Source: Azolla caroliniana
Lineage: Eukaryota > Polypodiophyta
DNA: 64,000 nt
NCBI GenBank assembly: GCA_043228905.1
Contig: JBHGNT010000005.1
Location: 8,246,001 to 8,310,000 of the forward strand
Reading direction: 5' to 3'
Made by a program: the position numbers and the translations under genes. Under the pieces are notes generated by a model. That model did not search any database. It worked only from the letters and a program-made list of their open reading frames with translations, and was not told where the DNA came from. Below, in pieces: positions 46,511-59,397 of the stretch; the first letter of the stretch is position 1; every line of letters starts with the position of its first letter.

Positions 46511-49150
46511 ACCATGCCAATTGCTACACACACACACACACACTCTCTCTCTCTCTCTCTCCAACATGACAATCCTACCATCGTGGAAACCTTCGGTCTT
46601 GTCATGATTCTCTTGACAAGCCCCAACCCACCCACCCACCTGCACCCCCCTTGTGTTAACCCTCACTACTATATCTTGGAATGTTGCATTCACACAACAT
46701 GCATGTGCAATAAAGCCTCTCGTGCGTTGCATCATTTGATCAACGCAACTACAACAACAATTGGGCTGTTCTACACCCTCTTTGCTATTACCTTCGATGC
46801 TTTCGTCAAGCCAAAACATAGAGCATCTTGAGATGCTAATTCCTTTAATAGGTTTCCTCGCCATAGTTTGGATTTGTCGACCAACTACTTGAATAGATGC
46901 CACTCAAATATGAAAAAGGTTCACTATGCTAAAGTCGTGGACAATGTACACGAGGATTCGCTTCTTCATTAAAGAAATATGTATAATGGTAGTTACCAGA
47001 TAGAGCCAAAGGGCCCTAGCTTCTCCATAAACGCATGGTCCACAAAATAAACCTTTGCTTATTTGGGAATTTCTAATATTAATCTAAAAACTTGCAATTG
47101 ATCCAATGATTTTCTCTCCTATTTACTTTGTTTCTGGAGACATGGCTTAGAGATATGAAAAAGCGTAAGACAATGGTTACTACCATGTCCTTACCCCTTC
47201 ATTTTTGGGCCCTCAATGAAGCTAGGAAAGTGTATCTACTTTTGTCATGGCGCGATGCACCTTCTACTGGGAGCATATTATCTTTAATCTCAAAGTATCC
47301 TATATTCTCATCCTTACCATTCTCTCTCCAATCATGACTCTCATTCCTTCCTTCAATGCATTCTTCCTACCCTCTTTTCCTTATGTCTGCATTCTTATGT
47401 GCTTAAGTGCATTAAATGGGTGTATATGCATGTCTTGTGTGTACATGGCATAGGAAAGCCATACTTAACCCATGGAGAAACAATACAAACTTTTTGAGAA
47501 AACTAAGCATCTACAATGCACATATCTTTGATTTATTTCTTCGCCTTCATTTTAAAAAATATCCTTATTTCTTTCTCATCACACTTTTTGCTTGGTCATT
47601 CCTCTTTATTTCTTCTTCAAAAAGGTAGCTTCTATACATTAAAACAACATGACAATACAAAAAACCCTTGCTGCCTCTAAAATAGTGAGGATCGTAAGTC
47701 AAGGTAAACCCGCAAAGGTGTTGTAAGGGTAAATGACATAAAGGCAACTCCGCTAAGGATAAGGTGCCCACAAAGCTTAGCTGCAAGAATTTCCAGATAA
47801 AATTTCCATTTAGCTTGTGTACTTGTTATGGTGCTCATTGGAGACCATCAAACAAGAATCCATACCGCAAATTTCATTTGCACCGTATACTCTAAACCTA
47901 AGCTTGTAAAAAACTGTTATACAACAATGAAGGTAAAGCTTTCTTTCCCTATGCAAAAACTTATTGAAAGGGCAGCCACTTATCTCAAATAATGCTCCTT
48001 AATTTTGTGATGTAACAACTCAAATGGCTTAAGCAAATGGGCCTCTGAGGTCTTTGTGCATGGCACCCTACTTAGCCACTCAATGGTGTCATTGGGGGGC
48101 CCAACTTACTCTAGACTGTCTAGTGTTTCTTTAGTGAGACTAAGCCTAGTTGATCGTACGACTAGGATAGGGTGGTTACATATGGATGGGACAATACTCA
48201 ATGATACATATGGGACACTCTCGATCCTTTTCCATCTTCCTCTCTTATTCACGAGTCTCTTTTGACATTTTATCATCTTCCTTATCATCACACGACCCAT
48301 CACAATTGTAGTCATTATGATCTTAATCCCTTCTATCATGGTAATGATCTTCGTTGCATGTCTCATCATGGCCGAAAAATCTCCCGATTTTCTTTTGAGG
48401 TATTCTTCTTCATTTTCAGACTTCTCTTGTTGTGTCCATCTTCTTTAGAATTTTTCTTGCGGTCTCCTTCATGTCTCTCTTTTTTATTGCACTCATGATG
48501 GTCTTGACCCTCATACAACCTCCTCTTTTCTTTGAATTCATATTTATTTGCCTCTTCAAGATAGTAACCATGATGAACTCCATCTCTTCTCTTGTGGTCT
48601 TGATATTCATAACATGTTTGATCACGACCACAACAACAACCATGATGATCTCGATCGTCTCTCAATATTCTCCCATTTTTCTCATCATCGCGTGATTAAT
48701 CACAATTGTAATTTTGATGGTCTAGATTCTCTTCCTCGAGATAATATGTCTTTAGGCTCAGCCCTTAATGCCATCACTCTCACAATCGTGTCGCATCCTT
48801 ACTTATCTATGTGACAGAGCACCTCAAATTGTTTTGTCATATTTATAAACGCCATTTGTCCTTCCTTGTTGTCCTAGGCCTCTATTTGCCAATGGCGATC
48901 GAGGAGTGAAAACAAAGTTGGTGTTGAGTAGTGAAAATATAGTTTGTACAAGCTATGTCTCAAACCTATGGACTTCGAGATAGATTACATAAGCTCCACC
49001 AATAGATCACAACATATATATGTAAAAACAAAACAAATTTTTATATTTATTGAAGTATTAACTCATGACCAGTGTGCCGCTTGCAATATGCTTAACAGTA
49101 ATATGCTTAACAATTTATGATTTGTATTTTAGATGATTTGATTATGTCAT
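46511..49150. other. Intergenic, no intact gene
   Basis: A CA/CT microsatellite lies at about 46527-46560. The rest has short frames. A hydrophilic minus-strand remnant at 48106-48665 is described separately. Confidence 0.55.
48106..48665 (-). pseudogene. Hydrophilic Lys/Asp/His-rich coding remnant of unknown family
   Basis: A 99-codon minus-strand frame (48366-48665) encodes a strongly charged sequence (GQDHHECNKKERHEGDRKKN). After a frameshift the same style continues with CNEDHYHDRRD and CDGSCDDKEDDKMSKETRE until stops near 48220. The composition is unlike random AT-rich DNA, so it may be a decayed gene or gag-like segment. No domain is recognised. Confidence 0.3.
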
Positions 49151-49154
49151 GTGG

Positions 49155-49420
49155 ATTCTCCACTTGTGATTTGTTGATTCTGCCATATCTTCACCCTCGT
49201 ATTTGAATAAGGGAGTTCGTGTATTCCTTAACGTTTCTCTCATGTTGTCTCGTGTGTTGGTTAAGGTCGCTTGTGGATTCCTAAGAGTTCTCCACTTGTG
49301 ATTTGTGGATTTTGCCATATCACCACCCTCATATTTCAATAAGGGAGGTTGTGCATTTCTTAACATTTCCTTTGTGTTGTCTGTGTGTTGGTTAAGGTCA
49401 CTTCTGAGTAGGATGACATT
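49155..49420. repeat. Tandem duplication of about 132 bp
   Basis: Two adjacent copies begin cacttgtgatttgt and share caccctc, aataagggag, ccttaac/tcttaac and gtgtgttggttaaggtc. The second starts near 49290. The 94-codon minus-strand frame across it is a by-product. Confidence 0.8.
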
Positions 49421-49989
49421 TGTCATCTAGGCCAAGGTTTCTAATTCGCCTATAACCCCGTTCAATTGGAAACGTCTCCTTCAATCTTCATTGTGAAACA
49501 ACTAAATACAAGTATCTCTTTATAAAAAAGTGAGCTTTTATTCATTTCAATCAAATTGTTGAAAACAAAGAGATCATACGTTTATTCCATGATTAGAAGC
49601 TCAATTTGTGAATGTGAATTTTCCCTCTTCCTAATTGTCAAGTACAATTATATGGGAGATATTATTTAAATGTCTAGACTCTATTCTCTTTTCTTTTCTT
49701 TTTTCCAAAATGAAGCTACTTTCCCCTTAGTTAGGAAGGATTATTACAAAGAGACTGTACAAGGAGGCTTATACATAGATAGATCGGGGAATCTCCCTCC
49801 GATCAGGTTCAAGAAAATGAGACTAGTTACATCGCCTTTCGGACTGACTACTTAATGTAAGTACCTATAGCTAAAAACGATGCCCTCCAGTGATGGCTAG
49901 TATGAGACACCTCTTGGGGTCAACAGCGAAGGGAGGGTGGTAAGTGAGCCAGAAACAACCAGCGTGGGGGCTGATAGTTCCACCTCGGG

Positions 49990-52900
49990 CCACTTCCTCC
50001 TTGTGTCACCATAGGCGTGTTCCGCCATTTCTACAAAAAGCGCAAACAGGCAGTAACCACGTCATTGGAATGGCTGCAAACCTCGTCCAATTGCCCTCGT
50101 AGGCAGCTGATAAGCGCAAACCATATGTCCATTATCACTTCCTCTGGGGGCCACACCAGATCCTGAAAGACCTTTAGGCAACGCGTTTTCCATACATACC
50201 ACAAGGTAAAGCCTGCGATCAACATCCAAATGTTCGGGAACCTAGGGGATGTAGACTGCAAGCCTCTCTCAAATCGAATCTTGGCGATTTTGCCTCATGC
50301 ATACGTAGCACCAACTATCTGCATTGAGGGCGTCTGTCCACCTATCAATGGAGTGATCAAGCCATGCCGCAACACTCCACGATGTTGTTCCTTCCACTTC
50401 ACATGCCGAAGGAGGTGAGTCACTCTATCCCATACCTTTTGAGCTTGAGGGAAATCCCACAAACAATGCCTCAGAGTCTCAATAGGTGAATGGCAAAGTG
50501 GGCAGCCTAACGGGCCGCCACATTTACCTAGCCATTCGCCAACGGGAACCACATTATGACCGATTTGCCACCAAAAAAACTTTATCTTTTTCGGCATGTG
50601 GAGACGCCAGAGACCCTTCCAAAAGGTAATGAGCACCTTGTTAGGGATGCCCAATGTACGTTAGCCATTGCCTAAGGGGCCGTCTAGCTGCAGTTGAAAA
50701 GTCCAGCCCAGTTTAGTGTTGTACTCGAAAAAATGGCGAAATTTGCCGTCATGTTTCCACCTAAAATCCCTTGGATCCCATTCTAGTTCGATGAGGGGCC
50801 GACAACCATATACCCATAACTTCCAATGGGGTTCCACCTTAGCAACATCCGGGTCTATCTTCCAAGTGTTACCAACCTGCACCACCATGCGGATAGGGTG
50901 CCAAGAGCCCCTACTCTGACTCTAACCAAAAATTGTATCTCTTCCCGATCTGCTCACGCCCTTCAGCAACTTAACCCTTCTAGCCTCATCAAAGAGACCG
51001 ACCCAGGCATCTTCTATCACCTCCCCCATCGGAACCCTATCAACTGCCTCAACTATCAATCTCCGCATTTTCATGGCTCCCTTGAGGGGAGGGAATGGGA
51101 ACTCATGGGCTCCTCCTAAAGCCACCGTGCGTCGCCAATCATCTATAGAGTAGAGCCCTGTTTGCGCCAACTTTCCCCATGCTAGGCCCTTAAGCTACCC
51201 TAACATCATGTCGTCACTTGTTCGCACTTGAGGGTTCCAAAATAATGGTTGTCTAGACCACTCGATTAGTGTCTCCGGCATGTGCTTGACCAAATGATGT
51301 TGTACGTGACACCATTCCCGCAAGATGGAGTTTGTGAGCCTCTCCTCCAGAAGACAAGCCATCTTGGGTGGGACTCCGCTCGTGCAACACCAGTTCAAGG
51401 AGTCGGGCCAAGGCCTACCATACTTGGGAGTCCTTGCCTGCAACCTATTGCGGAGTAGAACCTTCCAACACCCATTACCTGGCAGGAGGCATTGAACCAC
51501 CATTTTGGCTAGCAATGCTCAGCTCTGCATTAAGGGGTCTATGAGGCCAAGCTCTCCATTGGCCCACGGTTGTGTTAACGAATGCCATGACACTCTGGCG
51601 GTAGCCATCGGGTTGTCCTTACCTGACCATATAAACCCCCTGATGGTAGCCTTAATCGTGTGCAAACCTGAAGGGTCCATAATCCAACAGGAGACTGAGT
51701 GCCACATGGTGGCGAGCATCACTTGGTTTGCAATAAGAACCCTACTAGCGAAGGATAGTTTAGACATGCTCCATTGGTTCAACTTCTTGCTTAGTTTGTC
51801 TTGCACATGGGACAATTGTGCTCCCTTGGGGATTGCCCTCCCCATCGTAAATCCGAGGTACTTGAATGTCGTCCCATCAGGGACCCATGCAAAATCAGCA
51901 TGGGGATGCCACCTTGGCTTTTCTTGTTCGTTGAACCAGAGGCCTTGGGTTTTATCCTAATTGACCTTGGCACCAGCTGCTTGACAAGAGTCCTCAACAA
52001 GATGTTTAGTTCAATGCAAATTTGCATCATCGCCATACAAGAAAAGGATCGTATTGTCGGCATATTCAGATAACAGAAGATCTTCAGTCACATTGGGGAT
52101 GGGTAATCCCCTCAGTCCGCTACTTGGTGCTTGTAAGCAGGCAGAGAACGCCTCGGTTACAAATAGATAGAGATATGGAGATAGGGGACAACCTTGCCTC
52201 ACTGAATGCTGTAGTTGGAAGGCGCGACCCCTAGCACTAGATACCAACACGCTATTGGTAGCAGTCCGATAGAGTGCAGAAACGCAATTCCTCCATTGCT
52301 GGGGAAGGCGCATAACTCTCATCACTCTTTCCAAAAAGGGCCATAACACCCTGTCGTAGGCCTTCTCAAAGTCTAACATCAGAATAGCCGAGCTCGGTAC
52401 GATGCGATCTGCCAATGCCATAACTTCCCAGAGAAGCAACACATTATCAAAGATACACCTACCCATGATAAACCCTATCTGATTCTCATGTATGATGTCC
52501 GGTAGGAAGCTTGCTATTCGCCTAGCTAGGACTTTTGCGAGTATCTTGTATATGGTGTTAAGGATCATGATTGGACATCATTGACGCAACTCGAGGCTTC
52601 GCCCTACTACTTTAGGGATGAGATAGATCATCCCCTCAGCTAGGCCAGTTGGCATCGCTCTTGAGGTCCAAATCTCCTGAATCCCAGCTTCCAATGACGG
52701 GATAACAATTTCCCAATGAATCTCAAAAAAATCTCATGAGAGACCATTAGGGCCGGGGCATGCTCCTCTCCGCAAATCCCTAAGTGCCTCCGAGAGTTCT
52801 AATCGAGAAATGGGGCAATCGAGCACAACTTCCATCTCATGGGTTACCTTGGGTTGAATGCAAGCCAACACTCTCTCAGCCAGCTCCGTGTTTTGCTGCA

Positions 52901-54197
52901 TATGCATAGGTGCGAGCAGGTCGCGATAGTATTGTGTTGCCATATGCATAATCTCATCCTTGTCCTCCGTTATTGAGCCGTCTGGTTTGCGCAACCCTTG
53001 TATATGTCCACCACCACCCTTGGGTGCCCTGGAGTGAAAGAAATGACGGTTGACCTTGTCGTCTATTCTAGCCCACCATGCTGCGGTCCTTCGAAATAGC
53101 ATTCGGTTCTTCTCCAACGTCCTTTCCCGCAGCTTCAACTTTGCTTCCTCCAGCTTAGCTCTAGACCAATTGCAGCTAGGGTCTCCTTGTAGCAACCATT
53201 GCGCGGCCGCAACAGACTTCCGTAATTTTGTTTCAATGGCTCTAGCCTACTGGAGGGCCAACTTGGTTTCTTGTTGTAAAAAGGAGGAGGAGAGGGCCAG
53301 TTTCTTTTGCAAATCCTCACTGGCTGATTCACTTACAATGGTCTCCCGCCATATGCTATGTAACCCTGCTTTCACCTTTGCACTCTTCATGATCTTTATG
53401 GGGATTTTCACATTGAGACTCCCCTTGCTACTACGGGGTGGGTTAAGGTCTAGTCTCATTAGCTGGTGATTTGAGAAGGTAAGACCTGCCAAGATAGCGA
53501 TGGAGCCCCCCGGCTCTTCGAGGGACAAGTTGATGTATATGCGGTCTAGCCGTGCAAGACTACCATCCCTAGCATTCACGGTAGCTCGGGAGAAGTGTAG
53601 CGAATGTGAGCATCTCCTAAGGGAAGAGCCCCATGCATCCTTCACCCCAATTTTTCCAACTAAGAAAGCCCATGAGTCCAACTCCGCACCATGAAGCGGT
53701 CTTTGGGTCCCCCCTTTCCTATCTCCCAGATGCTCAGTCATGTTGAAATCTCCGGTCATTACCCACGGCTTTGCATCATGCAATGTTGTCGCTAACATCC
53801 TCCAAAAGATTGCTCTCTCGGGGGAAGAGTTAAGGGCATAAATGTTTAGCACCCCAATCTGAAGGCGATTCCATTTCAAACGCACATATAAGGCTCTACC
53901 CGCCACCAACGTGTCATGTGATGTTACTTCGTAACAGGCCTGCTCGCTAATCGAGATGCAAACCCCTCCTCTTCGGTGGAGGTCACCCTGTGCAGCCGAC
54001 CACCACGTGCTCCATCCACCCGACAAGGGGTTTACTAGGCTCTGAGTTCTCTCTTGAGAGAGGTGGTGTTCCTGCAAAAGCAATATGTCAATGTTGCCCC
54101 CGATATTAAGGGGATTCAACTCCTCCCGAAGTCTTTTGCACTCATGTTGTTGCCGACCTCCACCAAGGCCCTGCACATTCCACGTTAGGATCCTCAT
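49990..54197 (-). pseudogene. LINE ORF2 (endonuclease, reverse transcriptase, zinc-binding), broken
   Basis: It starts MRILTWNVQGLGGG at 54197. The endonuclease keeps LLQEHHLS, MTGDFNMTEH and LDRIYIN, but the terminal SDH is SNH (SNHQLM). A linker follows (52734-53195, RRGACPGPNGLS), then RT (52011-52568) with LMLDFEKAYDRVLW and RQGCPLSPYLYLF, but YADN where YADD is needed. The thumb and connection region is scattered over 51195-52063. The zinc-binding region (50295-50654) has VPVGEWLGKCGG and CPLCHSPIETLRHCLWDF, then LWYVWKTRCLKVF (about 50190). Several stops and frameshifts separate these blocks. Confidence 0.88.
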
Positions 54198-56448
54198 CTG
54201 AAGGCGGTGAGGTTGACGCCCATTTCGGGGCCGACCCCCATGTCAAGGGGCAAACTATCATCTACTTCAGGGGGTAGGGACTCCACAATAGATTGGAGAG
54301 CCCCTAAGGGATTCCTAGCCTCTCGTTCCCGGCCCGCTTCAAATAGTTCTCGCGATACAGTTTGGCTCCTAAGCGGTTGCATATCCTGCACCCCTGTAGC
54401 CCAGAGAGATGTCGCCAAACCAGGTGATGGTCTGCCTATTTTGCCCTTGATCGTGCCCGTTCGGATCCACGACTTCACTAATTTGAGGTCACTACCACAT
54501 TCACATTGTCGTGCCTTTCGGCTCCGGATCGTTACGTGAGTCGGGTGGGAACCACAGAGGTTTTGGACTAGGAGAAAGAAGAATATGAGATAAGGCTAGT
54601 AATGAATAGGTAGAAGAGAGGTAAGTTATGAATCTCGTGAATCCCATGAGTTTAGTGTATTTAATCAATATTTAGATAGTAAGAGACAATTTAGATGACA
54701 AATTCATGAATCCCAGGAATATATTATATTGGTCAATCCTTACAAAATAATCAACAACCAAATACATATTTCTCTCTTCCTTATATAGTGATGGAAGAAG
54801 CTAAGCATAGCATCATGCTTTCCCTAAAGTGTTCATGCACGCTAGGTGTGCATGAGTTGCCTCCTCTCAACCATGCTTTCCATTTCCTAAATATAGTGTT
54901 CATGCACGCTAAGCATGCATGAGTAACTTTTCTTTTGTTTGCTTGTTTCTTCTAGATAAAGTTTTCACCCACTCTAAAAGTGCATGATCTGCCTTATTGT
55001 AAAAGTAGGCGTAAATATAAGTCATATATCACTTATGATAAGTTATTACAATAGTAAAGTTTGGGTTTATTTACATGGAGGTACAAGGTTCGAATCCTGC
55101 CCTATGCATGTAACAATCTTTTCTTCTATTTACAAATTTGTCTCTTCATTCGGTGAGAGACTCTCACCGGCCTTCTTTATCCGGCTCTTGCTGGTTCTGC
55201 TTGATCCGGTTCATACCGGGTCCTCCTTGCTGGTTCCTCCTTCATCCGGTTCTCACCGGTTCTACTTACTGGGTCCTCCTTGTCCCATCCGGAGGGACCA
55301 AAATGCAAATTTCACGTAGTGTGCGAATTACACTACGACAACATTCCATCATGAGGGGGGCCTTTGTCAACATCTTCTCTGGGGTGGATGGTACCTGTTG
55401 TGGTTGCATCTCCATTGGGGTGGAAAACACGAGCTTGGGGGACAAGGATTCGTATGGGGACAATATTGCTGCCAACGCTTCTGGGTCGCCATCCCCTAGC
55501 CCTTGGAGCAATTTAAATCTGTTGGATGCTCTCACCTGTAGGTTGTGCGTCTCCGCACTCCCTGAGAGGATCTTCACCTGTTTCAAGGGTTATTTGTCCA
55601 CACTTGCTGGTGACAAGGTAGGAGAACTTCTTTCTACGGGACAGTCTTGAAAGAGGGGGGGAGAGGTTGCACCTAGGCTTCGAAGTTCCCCCTGCTTCTT
55701 AACAGGGTGCCAAGGAGCCTCGCTGCCCTTGGGTGGCACGGCCTTCCCTAAGGTTCGAGGTTCGAGGTTCCGAGTTTCCCTTTCCAGTCTTTCGGTTTGA
55801 AAATGAAACACTACCTAGGGAATCCCTCATATACCACATTCGCCATTGTGAGACCTAGCTCCTCAGAGTAGAGCCTAATTCTTGATGGAAGTCCATGGAG
55901 GGAAGGCACTAAGATGTGTGGCTTGGGCACCTCCGCTACTCTATCTGCCATGGACATTTTTTTAGGGCAAATCGTCCCTATTTGTTCGCCAAAAAAAGGA
56001 AGCAGATGGCACAAGTGGGGAGCGAGGCCAGGAAATATTGCGGTGATCACCCTAGGATTGTTAAGTTTCCGCAACTCAATTGGATTGAACCCTGGTGACC
56101 ACGGCTGGAGCAGCACCTTACCGTACTTCAATTCAAGAATCTTGAGCTCTACCAATGGTTGCGCTAGCGCGCCATCACCCAATTCAATGTGGACGAAATT
56201 TTTCCTCAAACCCCGGAGGCTCTTGATCGGCGGCATGTTTTCCATCATAGCCACTTGGAGCATGTCCCAAACCATGCCACAACTTGGTCTACTTGTAAGG
56301 AACCTACATACAAAGGAAGTACAACGTAGGCGTTCGATTTTCTCCGCTAAGAGCCGATTGGCCTCTGGGGACAAGATGATGTCAAGATTGTTCCTCCTTC
56401 TTCATTTAGCACAATGGGTTCTGTTGGAAGTTCAGTTTCTCCCACCAT
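54194..56448 (-). pseudogene. LINE ORF1 (DUF4283-like gag protein), broken and interrupted
   Basis: The likely start is the ATG at 56446-56448. After a frameshift near 56375 a 187-codon frame (55811-56374) carries the DUF4283-type sequence seen in plant LINE ORF1 and related gag-like proteins (FVCRFLTSRPSCGMVWDML, PPIKSLRGLRKNFVHIEL, VVLQPWSPGFN-like LLQPWSPGFN). It continues to about 55315. After an insertion it resumes at about 54535 with IRSRKARQCECGSDLKLVKS and ends overlapping the ORF2 start. No zinc knuckle was found. Confidence 0.75.
54535..55315. mobile_element. Insertion of about 0.8 kb within LINE ORF1, class unknown
   Basis: AT-rich sequence with no LINE similarity separates two halves of ORF1. 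It includes a consensus Pol III B box (ggttcgaatcc, 55088-55098) and CCGGTTC-rich repeats at about 55165-55265. Edges are set only by loss of ORF1-like sequence. A short ACGT match flanks it and is too short to be trusted as a target duplication. Confidence 0.4.
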
Positions 56449-56519
56449 TGCACACTATGGTTCTGTTTTTTGGTTTCCCCCCCTTCCCTTTTGTCGTGTT
56501 TCATTTTCCTTCTTCTTCT

Positions 56520-56559
56520 TCTTTTTCCCCTTATTTATTTATTTATTTATTTAAATAGA

Positions 56560-56598
<39 letters not shown>

Positions 56599-56655
56599 TT
56601 TTCCATTTATTAAATTTTTTTTAAATTAATTAATTAATTAATTATTTTAAATATT
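56520..56655. repeat. AT-rich low-complexity tract
   Basis: TTTA units, then TA units, then TTAA units follow one another upstream of the LINE 5' end. Confidence 0.9.
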
Positions 56656-56674
56656 ATAAATATAAAGCACTTCT

Positions 56675-56791
56675 CGAACCCACTCTTCGAACCCACTCTT
56701 CAAACCCACTCCTCGAACCCACTCCTCTAACCCACTCTTCGAAAGCACTGCTCAAACCCACTTCTCGAACCCACTCCTCGAACCCATTTTC
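56675..56791. repeat. 13-bp minisatellite, 9 units
   Basis: The unit cgaacccactctt recurs nine times with one or two changes per copy, giving TTCGAA palindromes at several unit borders. Confidence 0.9.
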
Positions 56792-57917
56792 CCTTCACCT
56801 TGAAAGGAGCTAACTTGAAGGCCATGTTTTCTAGGTAGTTTTCATAATGTTCGACAATTCTTCTAGTAGCAATAAGAATGAAAGAAGTGCTTATTTCTTC
56901 CATACAAGCAATACTCAATGTTAAGACTCAAGAGTTCTAGGTGAGTTAGTTCATTAGGTTGGACTAATATGAAAATAAGGATGTCTTTCACTAAGACAAC
57001 TCTTTGAAACTTTCTAAAGTGTTATGGTTTCCTCTCCTTAGTTTTGTTGTCCTTATGTGGTGGGTCTTAAAGCAAGAAAATTGACTAAATATCCAATTTT
57101 TAATAGTTAGTGAATCTAAGAAAAGACATAGCAAGAGTTAAAAGCTAATGTAAATATAGCAATAGCAAAGGCTATTCATTTAAATAAAAAGGTAAAAGAT
57201 TCAAATTTTGTTAGGAATGTAAAAGGTAAAGAATATTTATTTGATAAACTATAAAAGAGAACAGGGCCACAAGGCCAAATACATAATACACGAAGGGAAA
57301 TGATGTTATAAAAAGAAAGCAAACTCTATTTTAGGCAAAAGCAAGAAGAAGTGAAAAACACCTAACTTGATATGTGGGAATGTTTTTTTTTTATCCTTAT
57401 TATGTGGGCATTTTTTTCTAGTGGGTGGGAGAGGGGATATTTATTCTTTTTTATCTTCTTCTTCTGTTTAAAGTTTTGGGAGATTATTCTCTCTTGTGAT
57501 CAAGTTTTAGGGTTTCTTATTATTCTTCCTTGGTAGAGGATGAGGGTTTTCTCTACCTCTTCCCTTTAGTCATTAGGAGTGGTTGGGATTTGGGTTTCCT
57601 TAGTTCTAGTGTTTTGATAAGTTCTCCTCGTGAGTAGTATGAGAAATTCTTCTCCTTGTTGAATGGTGGTGTGCATATTCTCTCTTCTTTTTTTATACTG
57701 TGGATTTGTTGTAAAATTGAAGGTTTGGTCTTTCTTCTTTTGGGTGGTTCAAGCCAAAATGATTGTATGAGGGACCTACGAGAACAAAAGACAATGTAAC
57801 TTGTTACGAGCATAACTATAATCATAGTTCTCTAAACTTTGGTAGAGATGTAGGCTAATTCATAAGGAAGGAAGGATGAGGATTGAGTTATTCCAATCCT
57901 ATGGTGGGAGATAACTT
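56792..57917. other. Intergenic, AT-rich, nothing recognised
   Basis: No open frame beyond 90 codons and no repeat structure was noted. Confidence 0.6.
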
Positions 57918-57927
57918 TAGAGTGTTT

Positions 57928-58390
57928 TTTTTTTTTTCCCAAAATGATTTCCTTCATTAGTATTAAGAAAAAACGTCGTAAGGCTACAAACTGTACAATT
58001 AGAGAGTGTTATATACAAAAAGGATAATCAGGGGAAGGGCCAGGGATGATGAAATTTCCAGATAGGTCCTTGAGAGGAGACCGTGAATAGAGGCAACTTC
58101 CTCCATAACTGCAATAATTTTTTCCTTTTCTTAAGAACAACCTCCGAAGGGCCCGACATATTGTCATATTGCCCACGCACTACCGCCAATAAGTTGTCCC
58201 TTAATTCTAGCAATATATCTGAGAGAAGGGGAATTATAGAATCATATCGTCTTTTACACCGATACTTCCATAAGGTCCATAATGTAACCGTGGATACTGT
58301 TTTCCATACATGGACTGCAGGCATTTGCTTTCGAGGTTGCTGAAAAGGGGAGACAGATATTAGATGCCTGTTGACGATTGTCTTAGCCTC
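57928..58390 (-). mobile_element. 5'-truncated LINE fragment with target duplication
   Basis: A 463-bp insertion is flanked by TAGAGTGTTT at 57918-57927 and 58391-58400. A T-run at the left end is its poly-A tail on the minus strand. The body encodes the last part of ORF2 (TLWTLWKYRCKRRYDS in frame 58028-58324), related to the ends of the other LINEs here but clearly diverged. Confidence 0.9.
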
Positions 58391-58400
58391 TAGAGTGTTT

Positions 58401-59397
58401 CACCACTTGGCCAGTTATAATAATACAACCAAGTGTGAACACACAAGGGCCTAGAGTTTGAGCTTATATAAGAAGACTAATTGCCTTCATGAAGGGGCCC
58501 GTCTTTATTATTTTTGATAAAGACTTTGATAGTGTGGTGAACCTCTAACTTCATACAAATGGGTCTCCTTCAAACCCAAGGTACAATGCATGTCTATACT
58601 TAATAGTATGAGACATCGACGAGGGACTCATATTTGTCTCTCATTTTTTCTATGGGGTGGTCGGGTGGACTAACACATGATCAATGTTAATTAAGATTCT
58701 TGTAGTTGGTATGAACACATGATCAATGTTTTCTTTTGTTGGCTTGCTTTTTTATATTTTCCTTAATCTAGGAGAGCCTAACAGAGTGCGTTTTATCGAT
58801 CCAAGGGCAAGCAACTCGAGAACTTTGGTATCCTCAGTTTCTCTCTCTTATTCCAATTATGTTAAGATTTTTTTAGTCTATAGGGAATAAGGTGTTCAAT
58901 TTGTCAATCTGTGTGTGTTTGATGTGTTTGTCAATATACACATGAGATTTTTGTTGAATGATGTTTGTTGAAGCTTGTCCATCACTAAATTATGAGTCTT
59001 TAATTGTTATCAATTGTTTGCTTCAAACATTTGAATGGTGCAAATCAATGACAAGACATGGCATGTGGCACTACGCTAATGGCGCTAACCACCACATCCA
59101 CTACTATACCTATTGAGGTGTATTTGCACCAAATACAATATCTCCTCAATTCCATCTTGATTGAGCTTTCTAAAATTCGGAAATCTCATGGAGCTCTCGA
59201 GTGTTGAACATGCGAATGAATTCTTCCTTGAAAGAGGAAGAATAAGGGAAACCACATTCCATGACAGAGATGATAAGAAGGAACAAACTAAACAAGCTAT
59301 TAGTACACGTCTTGGCCGTTGGAAGTTTCATGCCATATTATATGACAAGATTGCCCATGTCAATCATATGATCAAACATTTGTATGGAGGTGTTGGC
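58401..59397. other. Intergenic, nothing recognised
   Basis: AT-rich sequence. A frame at 59161-59454 (97 codons) extends into the LTR that follows and has no family signature. Confidence 0.5.

Larger units (their letters stand above)
49690..56448 (-). mobile_element. Near full-length but decayed LINE (plant L1 type)
   Basis: Read on the minus strand, it has ORF1 with a DUF4283-like domain from 56448, then ORF2 with endonuclease, reverse transcriptase and zinc-binding domain, then a 3' region ending in an A-rich tail (t-rich plus strand, about 49682-49706). Many stops and a 0.8-kb insertion in ORF1 show it is dead. No flanking duplication was found. Confidence 0.88.

Noticed and set aside
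53050-53694. Plus-strand frames at 53.0-53.7 kb
   Set aside because: They are antisense to the endonuclease and linker of the LINE.
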